Of a DNA stretch of 64,000 nucleotides, positions 1 through 13,195 are shown piece after piece. This stretch comes from Populus alba (lineage: Eukaryota > Streptophyta > Magnoliopsida > Malpighiales > Salicaceae), in the NCBI RefSeq assembly GCF_005239225.2, contig NC_133294.1, positions 17,497,631 to 17,561,630 on the forward strand, read 5' to 3'. Both the position numbers and the translations under genes were made by a program. Below the pieces are notes generated by a model. It ran no database searches and was not told where the DNA came from. It worked only from the letters and a program-made list of their open reading frames with translations. Each line of letters opens with the position of its first letter. Positions within the stretch are counted from its first letter, which is position 1.

Positions 1-1360
1 TATTTCAATCAAAATTTTATTTTTATTTTTTTACATTTCCAGAGAAAATCTGTTTTTTCTTGAGTTTGAGATTTATTATTATTAAAATAAACATTATAAA
101 TTAATAAAGAATATCAATTTATATCTATTATATCATAAACAATATTACAAAAACCTATACAACACTCATTCAGATCAAGAAGTTATTTTCATTATTCGTG
201 TTTTTAAAACGGGTTATTAAAACAAGTTATGGGTTTGCTATCACTTTCTTCATGATCCTCTAGTTTTTGTTTTCTTTTTCATCTCCTCCAATTAACATAA
301 TGATTTATCAACTTGCTTTTATAATTTTATTGCCACTAATTAATGAGTTTAATTTTTCAATCGGTCTTTATATATTTTTTTATCACTAGTTCCTTCGTGA
401 GTGTTTTTTTCTCGATAAAGAATCCTATCATTCTCTCTCATCAAGCTCTATTTATACTAGTTCTAGATTAAACATAAAATTCATAAACTGAATAAAAAAA
501 ATAAAAATATCATAAATAAAAATATTTTTCTAATGAGTTGCACTGTACTTCTCTGCCAACAAATAATTTTGTCAATATTTAAATCAACTTAAAGTCGGAT
601 ACATTGAAATTGATTTTTATGCCTGTTTGTCTAGCTAGATGCCTAGACTTCCTCTTATAGTAAAAGACTGGCCGTTTGCGGAAAGCTTAAAGTTAATATA
701 ATATATGCACGGTCCAAGTAGAACATTATTAAATATACTTTTTTTTTTTCCTGAATATTAAATTTAATTCTCAAGATCCTGCTAGCAGCATAAATAGTTA
801 TTCGAATTGTGTTATGCTCTGTAGTGGGTAATAAATAGGTGCACAGACATCTTCTTTGTATAATCATCAATAGAAGTGTAAATTCTTGAAATGATAATGT
901 GATTATAATAAGATGGCATATTTTAATTAATATAATAAAATAATTGAATGACATGATCAATAATGGAAACTTCTTCATGTTATATTAAGAATAAAAAACA
1001 TGTGTTCGCTAACGAGACTTTAAATTTATTTTTTATAAAAAAAATTATCAATTTAAGTATTATAAATCTTTAAAATTATAAAAAATTTATATAATTATTA
1101 ATTTTAAAATTTTGAGGGATTAGTTAAAATATGCTTAGCTGGACTCCCAAGGTAAAAAAAAAAAAAAAAAAAAAGAAAAGAAGAAAGAAAACATGGGCTA
1201 TCAAGCTAGCTTGTTTTCTGATAGTACTGTAATTAATTAATATAAGTTAATTACATGAATAAAGTTTAACATCGTATTAAGCCAAGAAATTTGGATGGGA
1301 AATCGAAAATTGAGAAAGAAGAAACTGTTTGATCAACCTCATTAATTAATTCCCAATACA
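1..1360. other. AT-rich spacer 3' of the MYB gene
   Basis: No gene is recognised. The stretch is AT-rich with short homopolymers and a long A run near 1156-1174. At about 1043-1150 there is a worn copy of the SINE body seen elsewhere in the window: it follows the order 'atcaatttaagtat ... gggattagtt ... agctggac' of the better copies at 5779 and 63078. The end nearest the gene should contain the MYB 3' untranslated region. Confidence 0.5.
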
Positions 1361-2682
1361 TTACATGAAGTTACTAACATCTAAAATATCTGGGATTTCG
1401 AATTTCAAGAAGTTGCTGCAATAGCTATCCCTCTCATCTTCAGTGCTGCTGCAATTGATGTATGTTGAATTGGAGTTCAATGGCGCTGGACTTGAGGAAG
1501 GAGTTGATAAAACTGAAGCAAAACCAAAGGTCTGGTTGCTGTTATTGGAAATAAAAGTTGAGGCCTCAGAAGAAGGGTCTACAAGATCAGTCCCACGGCA
1601 GTTGTCGGCGCTGTTGTAACTTGATACTGCGGGCACATAATAATCTTCTGATAGATTCGAGCCCATCCTGTTGCTTTGCCACTGATCATGAGTGCTTACC
1701 TGAGAGTTTGGCGAGCTAAAGGTGGTAATGGTGCTTAAGTGGTATTGGTCTCCGTTGGGGTCCATTTGCTGTGCTTCATTAGAAAATGCAACACAAGGGG
1801 TGGTAGTCAATGCAGTGCACGCAGGCATTTCTTGACCTGGGGGTTGAAACTGGTTAGCTTGATGAATTATCGATTGGTTCTGGCTTTGATGGACTTGTGG
1901 GCTGGAAAGATGGTTTTCTTGATGACCATTTTGGATAGCAAAATCTTGGGTTTGGTCACGTTGAGAAGATAAGAGAGATGTGGCTAGCCTTAAGAGTTCT
2001 GGGTCGCCTAGTTGAACCCCAAGAATTCTTGACATGTTCATCCTGGAGGAGTCGTAAAGAGGTGAGTTGAGGATCGAGGAGAGGTCTAAAAGATCAAGCC
2101 TTGGACTATGAGTCACTGGATCGATTCCCATTTTCAGAAGCCTCTTCCTGATATGTGTGTTCCAGTAGTTCTTGATTTCGTTGTCGGTTCTTCCAGGCAG
2201 CCGAGCAGCAATGGCAGACCACCTATACATCAAATATAAAACGAAGAAAAAGAAGTTAAGATCAAAATTTCCACGACTCCTTTACTTAACCTATGAATGT
2301 TTGTCAAAAGAAGACCTACTTGTTTCCCAAAATACCATGTAGCTGAATTATTGTCTCTTCTTCTTCGAAAGAAAATCGACCTCTCTTGATATCAGGCCTC
2401 AAATAGTTAGTCCAACGAAGACGACAACTCTTTCCACACCTCTGCAACCCTAAACAAGGTAAGAAAACTAAACCCATCAACACCATGTCCACAAATTGAA
2501 GCCTGAGATACTCGAAGCATCAAAACCGATGTATAAAACAATAACATACCAGCATTCTTTGGAAGTGTTCTCCAGTTGCCATAGCCATGTTTTTGTATGT
2601 AACCAATCAGCTTCTGATCCTCATCTGGTGTCCACGGCCCTCTCTTTAGCCCGTTTTTTTCACAGCAAGGTGCCCTCCCCAT
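1361..2682 (-). CDS. MYB102-like: R2R3-MYB transcription factor, MYB102/MYB74/MYB41 type
   Basis: Nuclear DNA-binding transcription factor. Exons are 2682-2550 (133 bp), 2449-2320 (130 bp) and 2222-1361 (862 bp), the standard R2R3-MYB exon sizes, giving 374 residues. Repeat R2 has Trp17, Trp37 and Trp57. R3 has Phe70 in place of its first Trp, as is usual, then Trp89 and Trp108. The protein starts [17 protein letters not shown] and has the R3 end [18 protein letters not shown]. After the domain, [20 protein letters not shown] and the C-terminal end [20 protein letters not shown] match the subgroup that holds Arabidopsis MYB41, MYB49, MYB74 and MYB102. Family members respond to ABA, salt, osmotic stress or wounding, and some promote suberin or cuticle synthesis; which role this copy has is inference. 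The middle is rich in Gln, Asn and Ser, as in activation regions. The start is supported by a TATA-like element about 145 bp upstream. Confidence 0.93.
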
Positions 2683-2824
2683 GTTGCACTATCGAGCACT
2701 CCTGGCTATAGCAATTCGGTGCTGTGCTTGCTAGAGAGAGAATCCAGAGGTAGATATTTTGCTTCAGTTTCTAAAAGTTGGAGCTAAGAAATGGATGATG
2801 GGTCCGTATGGGCTTGTAGTTGTG

Positions 2825-2832
2825 TATAAATA
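2825..2832 (-). promoter_or_regulatory. Probable TATA box of the MYB gene
   Basis: On the minus strand the sequence reads TATTTATA about 145 bp upstream of the MYB start codon, which leaves a leader of roughly 110 bases. Further upstream, near 2899-2907, an ACGT core (GCGACGTGACC on the plus strand) resembles an ABA-response element. Position and motif only. Confidence 0.45.
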
Positions 2833-3260
2833 GTCCTCCATGGGAAGGTTAGGAAACAAAATGAAGTCAAAGATGATTCGGTGCCGTCCACTGCTTCGCG
2901 ACGTGACCCTTCTCCTTGGAAAAATTAAAATGTAAAGTCTAATTTCTCTGTCACCATATCGTAAAATACGAAATTAATTTCTCAAGCAAAATCTTACAAG
3001 TAATGTGTTTTAAATCTCAATTTTTGGGACCCTATCGATCATATATCCATGCCTTTTGGGTTCATATTAGCTGTCGCCAACATGAAATAGCCACGTACTC
3101 CTCCCACCTTTAACATGCCCTTTGCTACAGGGTTTCTTCTTGAATTCATGCATGGCTTGAGCTTGTCGTGTCTCTGTGTGTGTGGAGAATCATGCTGTAC
3201 CCTTTTACATCATTGATGGGCTACTCATGTTGACGAGGGCCGCTTCAAGAATTTTAGCTG

Positions 3261-3314
3261 GATTTTTATGGAAATGATTACCGAACTGATTTTTATGGAA
3301 ATGATTACCGGGCT
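3261..3314. repeat. 27-bp tandem duplication
   Basis: The unit GATTTTTATGGAAATGATTA, followed by CCGAACT in the first copy and CCGGGCT in the second, occurs twice with a period of 27 bp. It adjoins the MITE-like sequence ending at 3505. Confidence 0.75.
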
Positions 3315-3339
3315 GAGTTTCAACCTGTTTTTTTTGATA

Positions 3340-3505
3340 AATTTTGAATTTTTTTTTGTTAAAATTAAATGCGGTTTGTATTTTTTGGATTGTTTTGATG
3401 TGCTGATATTAAAAATAATTTTTAAAAAATAAAAAAACATTATTGACATGCTTTTCGGCATAAAAAATTATTTGAAAAGCAACAGTTACCACACTCCCAA
3501 ACACC
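3340..3505. mobile_element. Tourist-like MITE copy (right end clear)
   Basis: The AT-rich core contains the family phrase for 'ggattgttttgatgtgctga', then a Lys-rich-looking A/T run. The right end is CCCAAACACC followed by TTA, the same end as the intact copy at 50310-50510. The left end was not resolved. Non-autonomous; no transposase is present. Confidence 0.6.
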
Positions 3506-4727
3506 TTAAGCAGTTTTAGTTTTGGGTGCAATAAATGAAGGAAAAGCATTTATGATGCAGATTGTGATAGTTCTCCTCTAATTATCTTTTCTGAGATTAG
3601 ATTTTTATTTGGATTCATAGATGTTTCTACTTATCAGATTTTTTTGTTTTTATGAAAAATATATTTTTTTATTAACATTGATATTTAGACTAATTTACAT
3701 GTACTTTGATTAATTTTATATGTTCTAAAATTAACGATCATATAAGTCTTCAGTAACCATTATATTAACAACTACAATACTTAAATATAAAACTATATAA
3801 TTTTTTTTTTTTGATTTCAAGCTTTTTTTAAGACCTGTTTCATTTCAATGCTTCAAAAACAGATTTTATATATACATGTACGAGGCCTATTTCGTTTCAA
3901 TCATTCGAAAAAAAAATGTCTATATCTTCTTAAATCATTCGAAAAAAATTGTCTATATCTTCTTACGATCATCTGGACTGATATAAAAGGCATGAATTAT
4001 GGATTAATTCAAGAGAAAAGAGAACATTTTCCCTTGCTTGTTGTCATATATATATATATAAAGCAGATTTTTTTTCTTTTACAAAATTGGGAAATTTGAT
4101 AAAAAGTTTGGAGGGTTTTTTTTTTTGAGCACAGAGGGATACCAAGGAAAGGAAGTTTGGTTAATGTGAATACGAGGACTATAGCATGCAGCCCAGCTGA
4201 CTTAATGGAGTTATACAAAAAGCCAATTCTTATCTTTTTGCTGAGAAATTTCTTCCTCTTTTTTTCTTCTACTGTTTTGATAGGTTAATTAATTTTTTTT
4301 CTACTGATTATCCTTTTACACCAGTGCTTAAAATTTTGAACTGTGATTTAAAATTGAATTTTTTTATATACGGAAATAAGCACTTTTCTTATGGGAAATT
4401 TTCTTTCTTTCCGGATTTCTTTAACTTTTTATACTATTTTTCACTTTGATTGAAGTTGATAGTTATGTTTAGATCCAATTGTAGTCTGTTTTCATATTGG
4501 TTTCGTGTTTGGCAACCAAAAACGTTTCCCCCACAAAAGTTATATTATATTTCAATTTGTTGGGCCTTCTTTGTTATATGATTCATGATTAGACTAGCCT
4601 TGAGATCGATGCCTCTGGTGACATAAATAAATCGTGCTAGCTCTAACCATATGATTACTCCATAATTCAAGTGGAGATGAGCTAGAAAAATATGTGTTCA
4701 TGCAGTTGCAGATTGTGATTTATGAAC

Positions 4728-4730
<3 letters not shown>

Positions 4731-4777
<47 letters not shown>
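4731..4777. repeat. (TA)n microsatellite
   Basis: Uninterrupted TA dinucleotide run of about 23 units. A likely length-polymorphic marker site; no other function is visible. Confidence 0.95.
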
Positions 4778-4781
<4 letters not shown>

Positions 4782-5778
4782 AGTGTTCCTGCAGGGAGTA
4801 TATATGCTTTAATTTTATTAATTTATATTTTTCTGAGGAACTGTTCTTAGTCTACTCAGGAAAAAAAGCTATCATCCCTGAAAATAATTGCTCAGTTGAT
4901 TTGTCGAAAGTCAATGAAGTTGAGGTCTTGACGTTTTGCTTGACAACAAGTAATCAAGTACCTGTGGCTTAGGAAGAAAGTGATTAATGGAAGGTGTGAT
5001 ATCACACACGTGTTTTGTAATCTGATAGTGTTTTTTTTTTTTTTTAATATTTTTTATATAAAAATATATTAAAATATTTTTTTTATTTTTAAAAACTATT
5101 GTTGATATTAACATATTAAAATAATCTAAAATATTTAAAATAATATTAATTTAAAATAAAAAATAATAATAAAATTTTAAATTTTTTTATCAACAGTATT
5201 AAAAAACTAATGATGTCCAACTGAGCTATTTTCCACTCTCGAACAGTGATAAAACTCTTTTTTTTTTTATTTTATGGCCCTTCTTTCCTTTTCTCATATG
5301 GCCTTTCGTTTTGTTTTTCAATAAACTCATAATAGCATTAAATATAAGGATCAATTTGAAATTGTGCCAACTTTTAATTATGTGATTTGTCTCTCCTTTT
5401 CAATCAATATGGATCAGACCTAACACGGTAGCTATCTATGTATAATATAATACAAATTAAGCAAAGTTAATTCGTTTGAAGCTTTTTTACTCATAAGTTG
5501 CCTCCAGTTCGAATGATTGGAAGGACAAAATTGACATAGAGATTTTTTAAAAAAAAACTTTTATGTCCAAGTCATGCCTTTGGATTATATTTTTTAAATT
5601 AAAATTAAATTTGATTTAATTAGGTAAATCATATATACACGACCTAATTTAAAAATTCATGATAACTTTTATTTATCATGAATCGGATTAAAAACTTTGA
5701 ATAATAATGCTTAATTATAAGAAAATTGATATATTTTTTAACCATTAAACCAACTCATATAATATGTAAAAATTTTTT

Positions 5779-5954
5779 AGGGGTGTAGCTTAACTGATTA
5801 GGCTCTAGGTTTACTATCTAGAGATCACCAGTTCGAGTCTCATAAACCTCAGGTTATTGGAGACTTACATGATCATTAATTTCAGGGCCTGTAAGATTAG
5901 TCGAGGTACATACAAGCTGATTTGGATATCCATATTAATAATAATAAAAAAATA
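5779..5954 (+). mobile_element. tRNA-derived SINE copy
   Basis: A tRNA-like head (GGGGTGTAGCTTAACTGATT as A box, CCAGTTCGAGTCTC as B box) is followed by the shared body: 'gacttacatgatcattaatt', 'gtaagattagtcgaggtaca', 'aagctgatttggatatcca', and an A-rich tail. The same body occurs at 63078 (plus), 42101 (minus), 17210 (minus) and 22066 (minus). This is not a functional tRNA gene: there is no acceptor stem pairing at the right distance. Confidence 0.75.
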
Positions 5955-6544
5955 ACAAAATGAATATATATGCAATATATGGTAATAAATCTGCTTAAAG
6001 AGCGGATGCTCTCATCGGTTAATTATTGGTATACTATGCATGCATGCAACTCACACGCATCATCAAAACCACTTGTTCTTTATTATAATCAAACTATAAA
6101 AAAAATGGATGATCATCCAAAATATAATAGAAACTATATATTATATTTGCATGAATGACGACCGCGACAATATAATATTACTAACAGTGCATATATATAT
6201 ATATATATTTTTATATAAATGTTTGTGCTTAATTATTTTTTTCTAATCAAGTAATCTCTGATTAGTCTAATCAAACGTGTCACCATGCGAGAAGCTTGAT
6301 TGGCCTTCAAATTGAAGGATGTAAGCACTTTGTTAAATCCTCTAATATGATGGTTAGGCTATTATAATTAGTAATTTGACAGGGGGTGTCTCCATGACAA
6401 CTAGCACGTAGACATTAGGCATGCCTGAGATTACGGACGTGTATTCATCAATCCTATCAGTCTTTTAAAAACATTGCCACGAAGAAAATATATTTATTAT
6501 TTTCTTTATTTTTAATTTTAAAAAATATAATTTAACTAATTAAC

Positions 6545-6690
6545 TCTAACTTTATTTTTTAGAGATTATCAATTTGAGTATCATAAACTTCAAGATTACT
6601 AGAAATTTATATGATTATATTTCAAGATTTCTAGAAATTAGTTGAGATTTGTGTAAGCTGATCTAGATATCAACACTTACCCAAAAAATT
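6545..6690 (+). mobile_element. Diverged SINE relic
   Basis: It follows the SINE body order (AGAGATTATCAATTTGAGTA, then 'aaatttatatgattatattt', then 'gaaattagttgagatttgtg', then 'taagctgatctagatatca'). The tRNA head is lost or unrecognisable. Confidence 0.55.
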
Positions 6691-8054
6691 ATATATTTTT
6701 ATTTGTCCTAAATTAAATTTTCATGGGAAGCTAATCAAAGGATTACTTCTAATTAATCATGAATAGAATAATTGATCAAGGTTAGAAAGATATCCAAGAA
6801 AGCTAATGAGGATTGGGGATCGATAGGGTCAAAACTCAAAATTTATACCTAGAGAAACTACGGTAGAAATCAATAAATGATAAATATATAATAATATATG
6901 ACCCCATTTACCTAATATTTTGCATTGATGGCTAAAGGTGGACAAGACAGTTTTTCATGATTTTTTACTGGTGATGAATAGTAAAAGTAATTAATTAGCA
7001 TAATGTAGACTATCATTTATGCTCATTTCGTGTATATATGTGCATAAAAAATACTAGTAAATTAAAGAACATAATTTAATTAACTTGTTCACCAGACTCT
7101 TAGGATAAAGAAAAATGAACTCAGGAGGGAAGGAATAATCCTCTTTTTTCCCATGTATATGCTTAATTACAAGTGCAATAACACAAGTAAATTGCATTAT
7201 TGTATACAATATATGTTTATGTTGCTTCATTATCCCACTAGAGATATGGTGGCTACCGGCTACAATAATCAACATTATATTATATATCATCATGCATCTA
7301 TATATAGCTAGATCCATTGATGTCAAGGAGGCAAAGAATTGATGATCGATGAAAGAAAAAATAAACAAAAGAAGGAAAAACTTCTTGTCGGGAGCCGACA
7401 CCAGGCGTCATATGTTAAATCGTGGCAGCCTGTTGATGGCCTGATCTTGCAAAACAATGTTTCCTGTGCGTGGTCCTGTTTGATACGGTAATTAACAACG
7501 TTTGCAAACGTGATCATATTCGTCTTTTTAAACATTTTATTTTTTTTATTAAAAATTATATTTTTTATTTTTATTATCATTTAGATATGCGCTGATTTCA
7601 AAAATAATTTTTTTAAAAATAAAAAAAATATTATTTTAATATATTTTAACATAAAAATACTTAAAAAAATAATCATAACTGCCGTTTTAAACAAACACTA
7701 AATTTACTTTGTGCCTTGATTACCCGTAGAAGTTGCATATGTATTATGGTGACCTCAACTGCTATCGATGTACATAGAAACTTGGTAGAATTAACTCAAA
7801 ATATTTATCTCATAAAAAAAAACTCTCTTATAAGTATAGATTTTTACTATAGTAAATTAAATGAAAAGGATAAACTCTCTTTTAATAGTTTTTTTAATGC
7901 TATTATATCAAAAAATAAAATTTAGAATTTGAATTAATATGATTTTTTGAAATTATTTTTTAAAATTTTATAATTAATTTTAATATTTAAAATTGTTGGG
8001 ATAAAACTAAATATCTGCTATTCAGTTTAATTTTAAATATAATTATTATATTAT

Positions 8055-8260
8055 TCTTAATACTTTAAGCTGTTATGTGAGATTCTATGATATGATTTAT
8101 ATTATTTTTATATTACTTTATATTTAATTTTTTATCCAATAAATAAAGATTGTAAGTTTCAAATTCATGACCGCTTGGTTATCAATATTTTGATATTATG
8201 TTTAAAAACAATCTTAACCAAATAACTTAAATATTAGATGAGATTTTAAAATATAATTTA
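8055..8260 (-). repeat. Dispersed repeat, same family as 39986-40310
   Basis: On the minus strand it contains versions of TTTAAGTTATTTGGTTAAGA, 'ataaccaagcggtcatga' and 'tctcacataacagctt', all in the order seen in the two copies inside the pectinesterase relic. The match is by eye and the ends are approximate. Confidence 0.5.
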
Positions 8261-9499
8261 TATTATTCTCTAATATATATTAACATATTAAAATGATATG
8301 AAAATATTTAAAAAAATTATTTTAAAATAAAAATAAAATTAATATTTTTAAAATTACTTTTAAAACATAAAAATAAACAAAATCAATCGGTGGGGAAAAT
8401 TAGCAGTGAATAATGATTTCTTGGAAAGGTTAACGTGGCCAAAGCAGATTGATTTGAAACTGAAAAGCGCTTGCCAGTTCACATGTTAGACCTCACATTG
8501 ATTGGTACAACAGCAAAGAAACAATGTATAAGACACGTTTATTGGACGAACTCGTTTTGGACACTGTGGCCCATGATTGCAAAAGTTAAGGAAGAGCTTG
8601 GAGGCTACAGGTCCACGAAGCAACAATGTAATTAATGTCGAGGTGTGTATGATTCCATAAGAACTTAACTAGCCCTATGATTTCCGATGAATATTTACGC
8701 CGGAATTATTCAAAGTCAAATATAGCAAGGTTGACAATTACTTCTGGCATGTTACAATAGCCCGTGTGAAATAAATTTTATCTCTCTGGGTTCTGAACTA
8801 TAATTTAAATTTTTTTAATTTAAATTCCAACGAGATATTTTAGATTTACTTTGTCCCTTCTGTTGCGGTCCACATCTAATTTTTCAGAATCATATAATAA
8901 GATGATTATATAGTGGCATCAACTTGTCGGTGCAGCTAAGAAAGAAAATTCAAGCTTTAAGATTTTGTCGTATTGTCAATTGGGTGGCTAAAGTAAAAGG
9001 CCTTCACTAAGTATTTGCTATCACATGAAAAAACTGGTCAAGGTTTGTGCCAACCCATCCCTAACTAGGCAACATCTTAAGAACACCTTTATCTCTACGT
9101 ATAATTGAGTCCTGATAATAGAGTTTATCAGATCTTGATTTTCTCTCCAAATCCTGATAATGGAGTTTGTGATCTCAAAACAGATACAAGATCCCAAAAC
9201 AGATCGTTGAGAAGCTCTATAATTGGGATTTGTCGTTCTAATAAAAAAAATTAATCAAAACGAAATTGATAATCTTGAAATATAGTATTTTGTTGAAAGA
9301 GGAAATACAATAATTTGCAATTTAAAGGTCTAATTGCAACTTAAGTGTTTAAATTGAAAATTTCTAAAAAAAATTTAAAAGTTATTAGGGTTTTATTATA
9401 TCCATAGACTCATTATACTATAATTTAGAACGGTATAATGATGATTTTACCTGTAATGCCATGTAATTTAAACTATATTTATACTTATTTCCAACAATC

Positions 9500-10930
9500 A
9501 TATATCTAAAAATTCAAGTAATTTTTTTAATTTTGAAATATTATTTACCCTAATTTATCATCTTGTATTTGTCTGTAAACATTAAAAATAAATCAAAATA
9601 CAATACACAAATTTATTATTAGATTACTTATCTCTATCCATACTAACTTACAATTTCTTTTATTCATTATTTCAAATGTTGTATTTTTATCTTTCATCAC
9701 CTATAATATGTCCTCATAATCCTCATCTTTTTTAATTTAATATCCTTCATATTTGTCTCTAAAGCTTATTTTATCTTATATTGATTGAATGATTATTTAT
9801 TCCAATAGAATTTGTTAATGATCAATATGTTTCTAATTTACTTTATTCATAATCATTAGAATTCAATTGAACTCAAGAATTGTCCCAAATTCTCTATATA
9901 ATACTCATGTTCCGATTCCAACAATCTTTTTACATCTTTACCTTTCTAGCTTGACAATTGAAAATGCATTCATAGTTTTATATTAAACTAATTCACTCTT
10001 AGTATCACATAGCTTAATATCTTTTATACTCTCAACATTTTGTAATTCATTTTATGCTAAATTAGTACTAACGGCTGAACTATAGACCCAATAATCCATT
10101 TTACGCACGTTTATTTTTTCTCCATGGATGCAAATATTTCAAATAGTAACCATAGATCATACTCTATTCTCATTATAAATTTTTATTATTTTAATCCATT
10201 TAATCTTCTCAACATGGTAAGAGACTCCTTGATAAGTGTTAGCTCAATCCAATAGTCAAATTGAAAATTATGCTTAATAGTGTATAATCAGACAATAGAT
10301 AATTTTACACCAAAATCAAAATTTACTTGTTCAACCTTTTCTTGAATCATATCATTTTATATATTGTTTATTTACTTGAATAGTCAAGATTTTTAAACTA
10401 ATTCATCTAAAACTTTCATCCTTTTTCGGTTAAAACACGATTGTACTCGAGGTTTATATCGACAGTTAGTTTTATTTGCACATAAAATCATACATTAATT
10501 TGTTTGAAATTATAAGATATGTTTTTAGATATTTTCACCCCAAATTCACAAAAATTCTTCCTTTAAAAATACTTAATTTACCCAATGAAGAAATTTATAT
10601 GATTATCACTAGTTAACATTTCACATCCTATTTTTATTACTTGGACTTAACTAATTTTTCTAGGAATTTTTCACCTCCTATACTAAAAATTTCCATTTTA
10701 ATTTATTATTTCAAGTTGAGGATTTCCCTATTTAACATTGCTTTACCAATTTTTGAGTTTAGGGTTTACATTACCCTTCTAAAAAATATAAATGAACCAC
10801 CAATTATAGGTAATACAATCTTTTTGCAAGGTTTATTAGTCATTATTATATTGAATAGGAATAACTCGATCTTTTCACATTTTCAAAGCATAGTAAAATA
10901 ACTAAATTTTCTTAACATAAAATTCTCTTT
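9500..10930 (-). mobile_element. LTR-like repeat block
   Basis: No coding sequence is visible. The phrase series 'tattgattgaatgattattt', 'aatcattagaattcaattga', 'tttacctttctagcttgaca', 'cttaatatcttttata' is shared in order with 42290-42560. This suggests two copies of one long repeat, probably retrotransposon LTRs in minus orientation. The retrotransposon assignment is inference; ends are not defined. Confidence 0.4.
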
Positions 10931-11994
10931 AACTGGCATCATGGGTTTTTTTTTTTAAGTTATAATCAAGTTGATTGAGGAAAAAATTCATATTTTCATA
11001 AATATAGTATATTATTTAACGCCAAAATATGTTTGCGCATGCATTTCATGCATCAATGTGTCCATTTATCCTTTGTGTTCATACAATGCACATGATGGAT
11101 TCTTTTTACCAGGACGACCTTCTTTATATCGTTATAATCTCTACACTATATAGTTTACTAACATTTGATTTGGCACCGATGTTCTTTTCTATTTTCCCCT
11201 CTATTTTCTCTCTCATTCTTGTTTTCCATACCTAATCCTTCAAATTTTCAAAACAGCACTTTAACTTCTTTTTTTGCCATCAAATTTGGTTTTTATTCGT
11301 TTAATTACTATTTGTTTTATTTAAAATAGTTTATCAAATTATTATTTTTTTAATTTCATCCTTATTGAATTTTTTATCTGTTATATTTGGTACTCATTCT
11401 TTTGATAATTATTTTTTAAAGATAATTTTTGAAGTTGATTTTTTTTTATTTTATCATTCTTCAGTTTTTTCCTATCAGATTTAATCCTTATTCTTTTGAT
11501 TTTTTAAATTTTACTTTGATAGTTTTTTTTAAATTAATTTTTTTTTTCTGATTTTATCCTTAAATATTAAACTAGTTGAGAATTAGTCTTCTCAATTGAG
11601 CTCGAGTCTAGAATTTCATAAGTTACAAATTTGTAAGATTAATCTGGGTTTAAAAGATTCTTTTGGGTTTGTTTTTATACTTTAAAAAAAAAACCTCATG
11701 TTTTTCAGTTTTAATATTTAACTTTTATTTAATTGGAGATTGAGTTCTATTGTTTGTTCAATGTTCACGATAGAATGACAGTGAGTCTCTGGTGAGCTTT
11801 TATCTCTTCTCACCTCTAGTATAATATTGACAACTTATTTTTTATAATTTATTATTGTCAAATTTTTTTGTTTAATTTATCTATTATTATTATTATTTTA
11901 ATTATATTATTAAATTAATCAAGTTTATTATATATAGTTAAGTTAATCATTCAAGTCTCTTATGTTTTTTTTTAAAAGTATCAGTGTCATTTCA

Positions 11995-11996
<2 letters not shown>

Positions 11997-12065
<69 letters not shown>
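11997..12065. repeat. Compound (AT)n(AG)n microsatellite
   Basis: An AT run (11997-12028) passes directly into an AG run (12029-12065). Confidence 0.95.
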
Positions 12066-12068
<3 letters not shown>

Positions 12069-12199
12069 TGTTTAGACAACAATCTAGGAGGCCTTTATTT
12101 TTAGTACAAAAGCTCAATTCAAATTTTGACAGAGAAGTAGCTGAAATAACTGGCATCAAATTAATTGAAAAAACCGATTCAAAGTATCAAACTGAAAAA

Positions 12200-12517
12200 A
12201 AAAATTAGAATATATATTTTTTTAAAATCAGTTTGGTTCAGTTTTAGAGCTCAAAAACCAAATTATACCAAACTATTTTTTATATAAAAAAAAAAAACAA
12301 GAAAGAACTCAAAAAAACCTACGCTAATTATTATATCAAAACCAATTTAAAAAGGCCAACTGTAAGGCCCATGTACACATTTTTTTAAAAATAAAAAACC
12401 AAATTGGTGGATTTGAACCATGTATTCGGTTTGGTTCAATTTAAAACAAATAAAAACCCGATCATGTCAGATTTTAGTTATTCAAACCGAGCCGAACCAA
12501 CTGCATGCTTCCCCCTA
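12200..12517 (-). mobile_element. hAT-like non-autonomous element rich in GGTTCGG-type motifs
   Basis: Read on the minus strand it starts TAGGGGGAAGCATGCAG and continues with GGTTCGGCTCGGTTTG-type motifs. Related copies are at 17786-17948 and 49849-50292, with a fragment at 40790-40917. The far end is uncertain. The hAT-like label rests on the TAGGG terminus only. Confidence 0.5.
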
Positions 12518-13082
12518 GTTATAGCTGTAGCTAGATTTTACTCTTCGAAGGAAACAGTAACTTGGTAGAAAACTGCAAAAAAAAAACTGCAAAATATGAT
12601 ATATCGCATCCCCCTCCGTTTTCTTCCCCAGGACCATGAACATCTTTGAAAGATTATTCAAACAGTTTACATGCACAGATTATTGATCCTGGAAAACTCT
12701 AGATCAGTTGGCATGATGAATTAATGACGCACACAACATCAATGCATGACAAAAATGGGGGTTTCTTTCTTTGTTAAACCTACAGCTCAACACTCAATCA
12801 TCACCTCACGAAATGTCATGCACTGCGTTGTTAATTTGGAAATAAACATTGCTGTCAAGATGAAGGACTGGTTCCTTAAGTCTGCCTTTCACATGCACGT
12901 CAAGATGCTGCATTTCCACTCTTGGAGGCCTTTCACATCACATGTATAGATATTCAATTAATATTGCCTCCTCCACATAACAATTTGTGAAGGAAATTAT
13001 ACTAGGAAGAATTGACCGGCAATGCTTGGAGAAATCCGTGCTCGCTCTATGACTTGTTAAGAGCAATTCATCTGGGAATTTG

Positions 13083-13195
13083 TTTTCTTCAAGAACAGCA
13101 GGGGATTGCTGTCAGCGTCTCCAAATGACTCTTTGGATGGGTACATCGAGCCAAGTTGAACCACATGGAGTATCCCCTGCTATTCATGAAGAAGA
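13083..13195 (+). ncRNA. Candidate hairpin RNA precursor
   Basis: The arm at 13083-13106 (core CAGCAGGGGAT) is complementary to 13172-13195 (core ATCCCCTGCTA). By hand 22 of 24 positions pair, counting one G-U, with two single mismatches. The loop region of about 65 bases contains a further small stem, CCAAA with TTTGG. The size fits a plant microRNA precursor, but the stem weakens beyond 24 bp and I do not recognise either arm as a known microRNA. No expression evidence can be seen. Confidence 0.3.

Larger units (their letters stand above)
2700..12500. other. Long repeat-rich intergenic region
   Basis: About 10 kb with no recognisable coding sequence. It holds MITE-like AT-rich copies (about 3340-3505, 5027-5200, 7535-7700, 8270-8370), SINE copies or relics (3660-3800 minus, 5779-5954 plus, 6545-6690 plus), a minus-strand copy at about 8055-8260 of the repeat seen twice at 39986-40310, and an LTR-like block at about 9500-10930. 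Microsatellites lie at 4731-4777 and 11997-12065. Short open frames here are AT-rich and show no family motif. Confidence 0.55.

Noticed and set aside
655..978. 107-residue minus-strand protein
   Set aside because: AT-rich, hydrophobic, simple composition with no family signature; expected by chance in such sequence.
5779..5850. tRNA gene
   Set aside because: A- and B-box motifs are present but there is no acceptor-stem pairing, and the downstream body is shared with other SINE copies.
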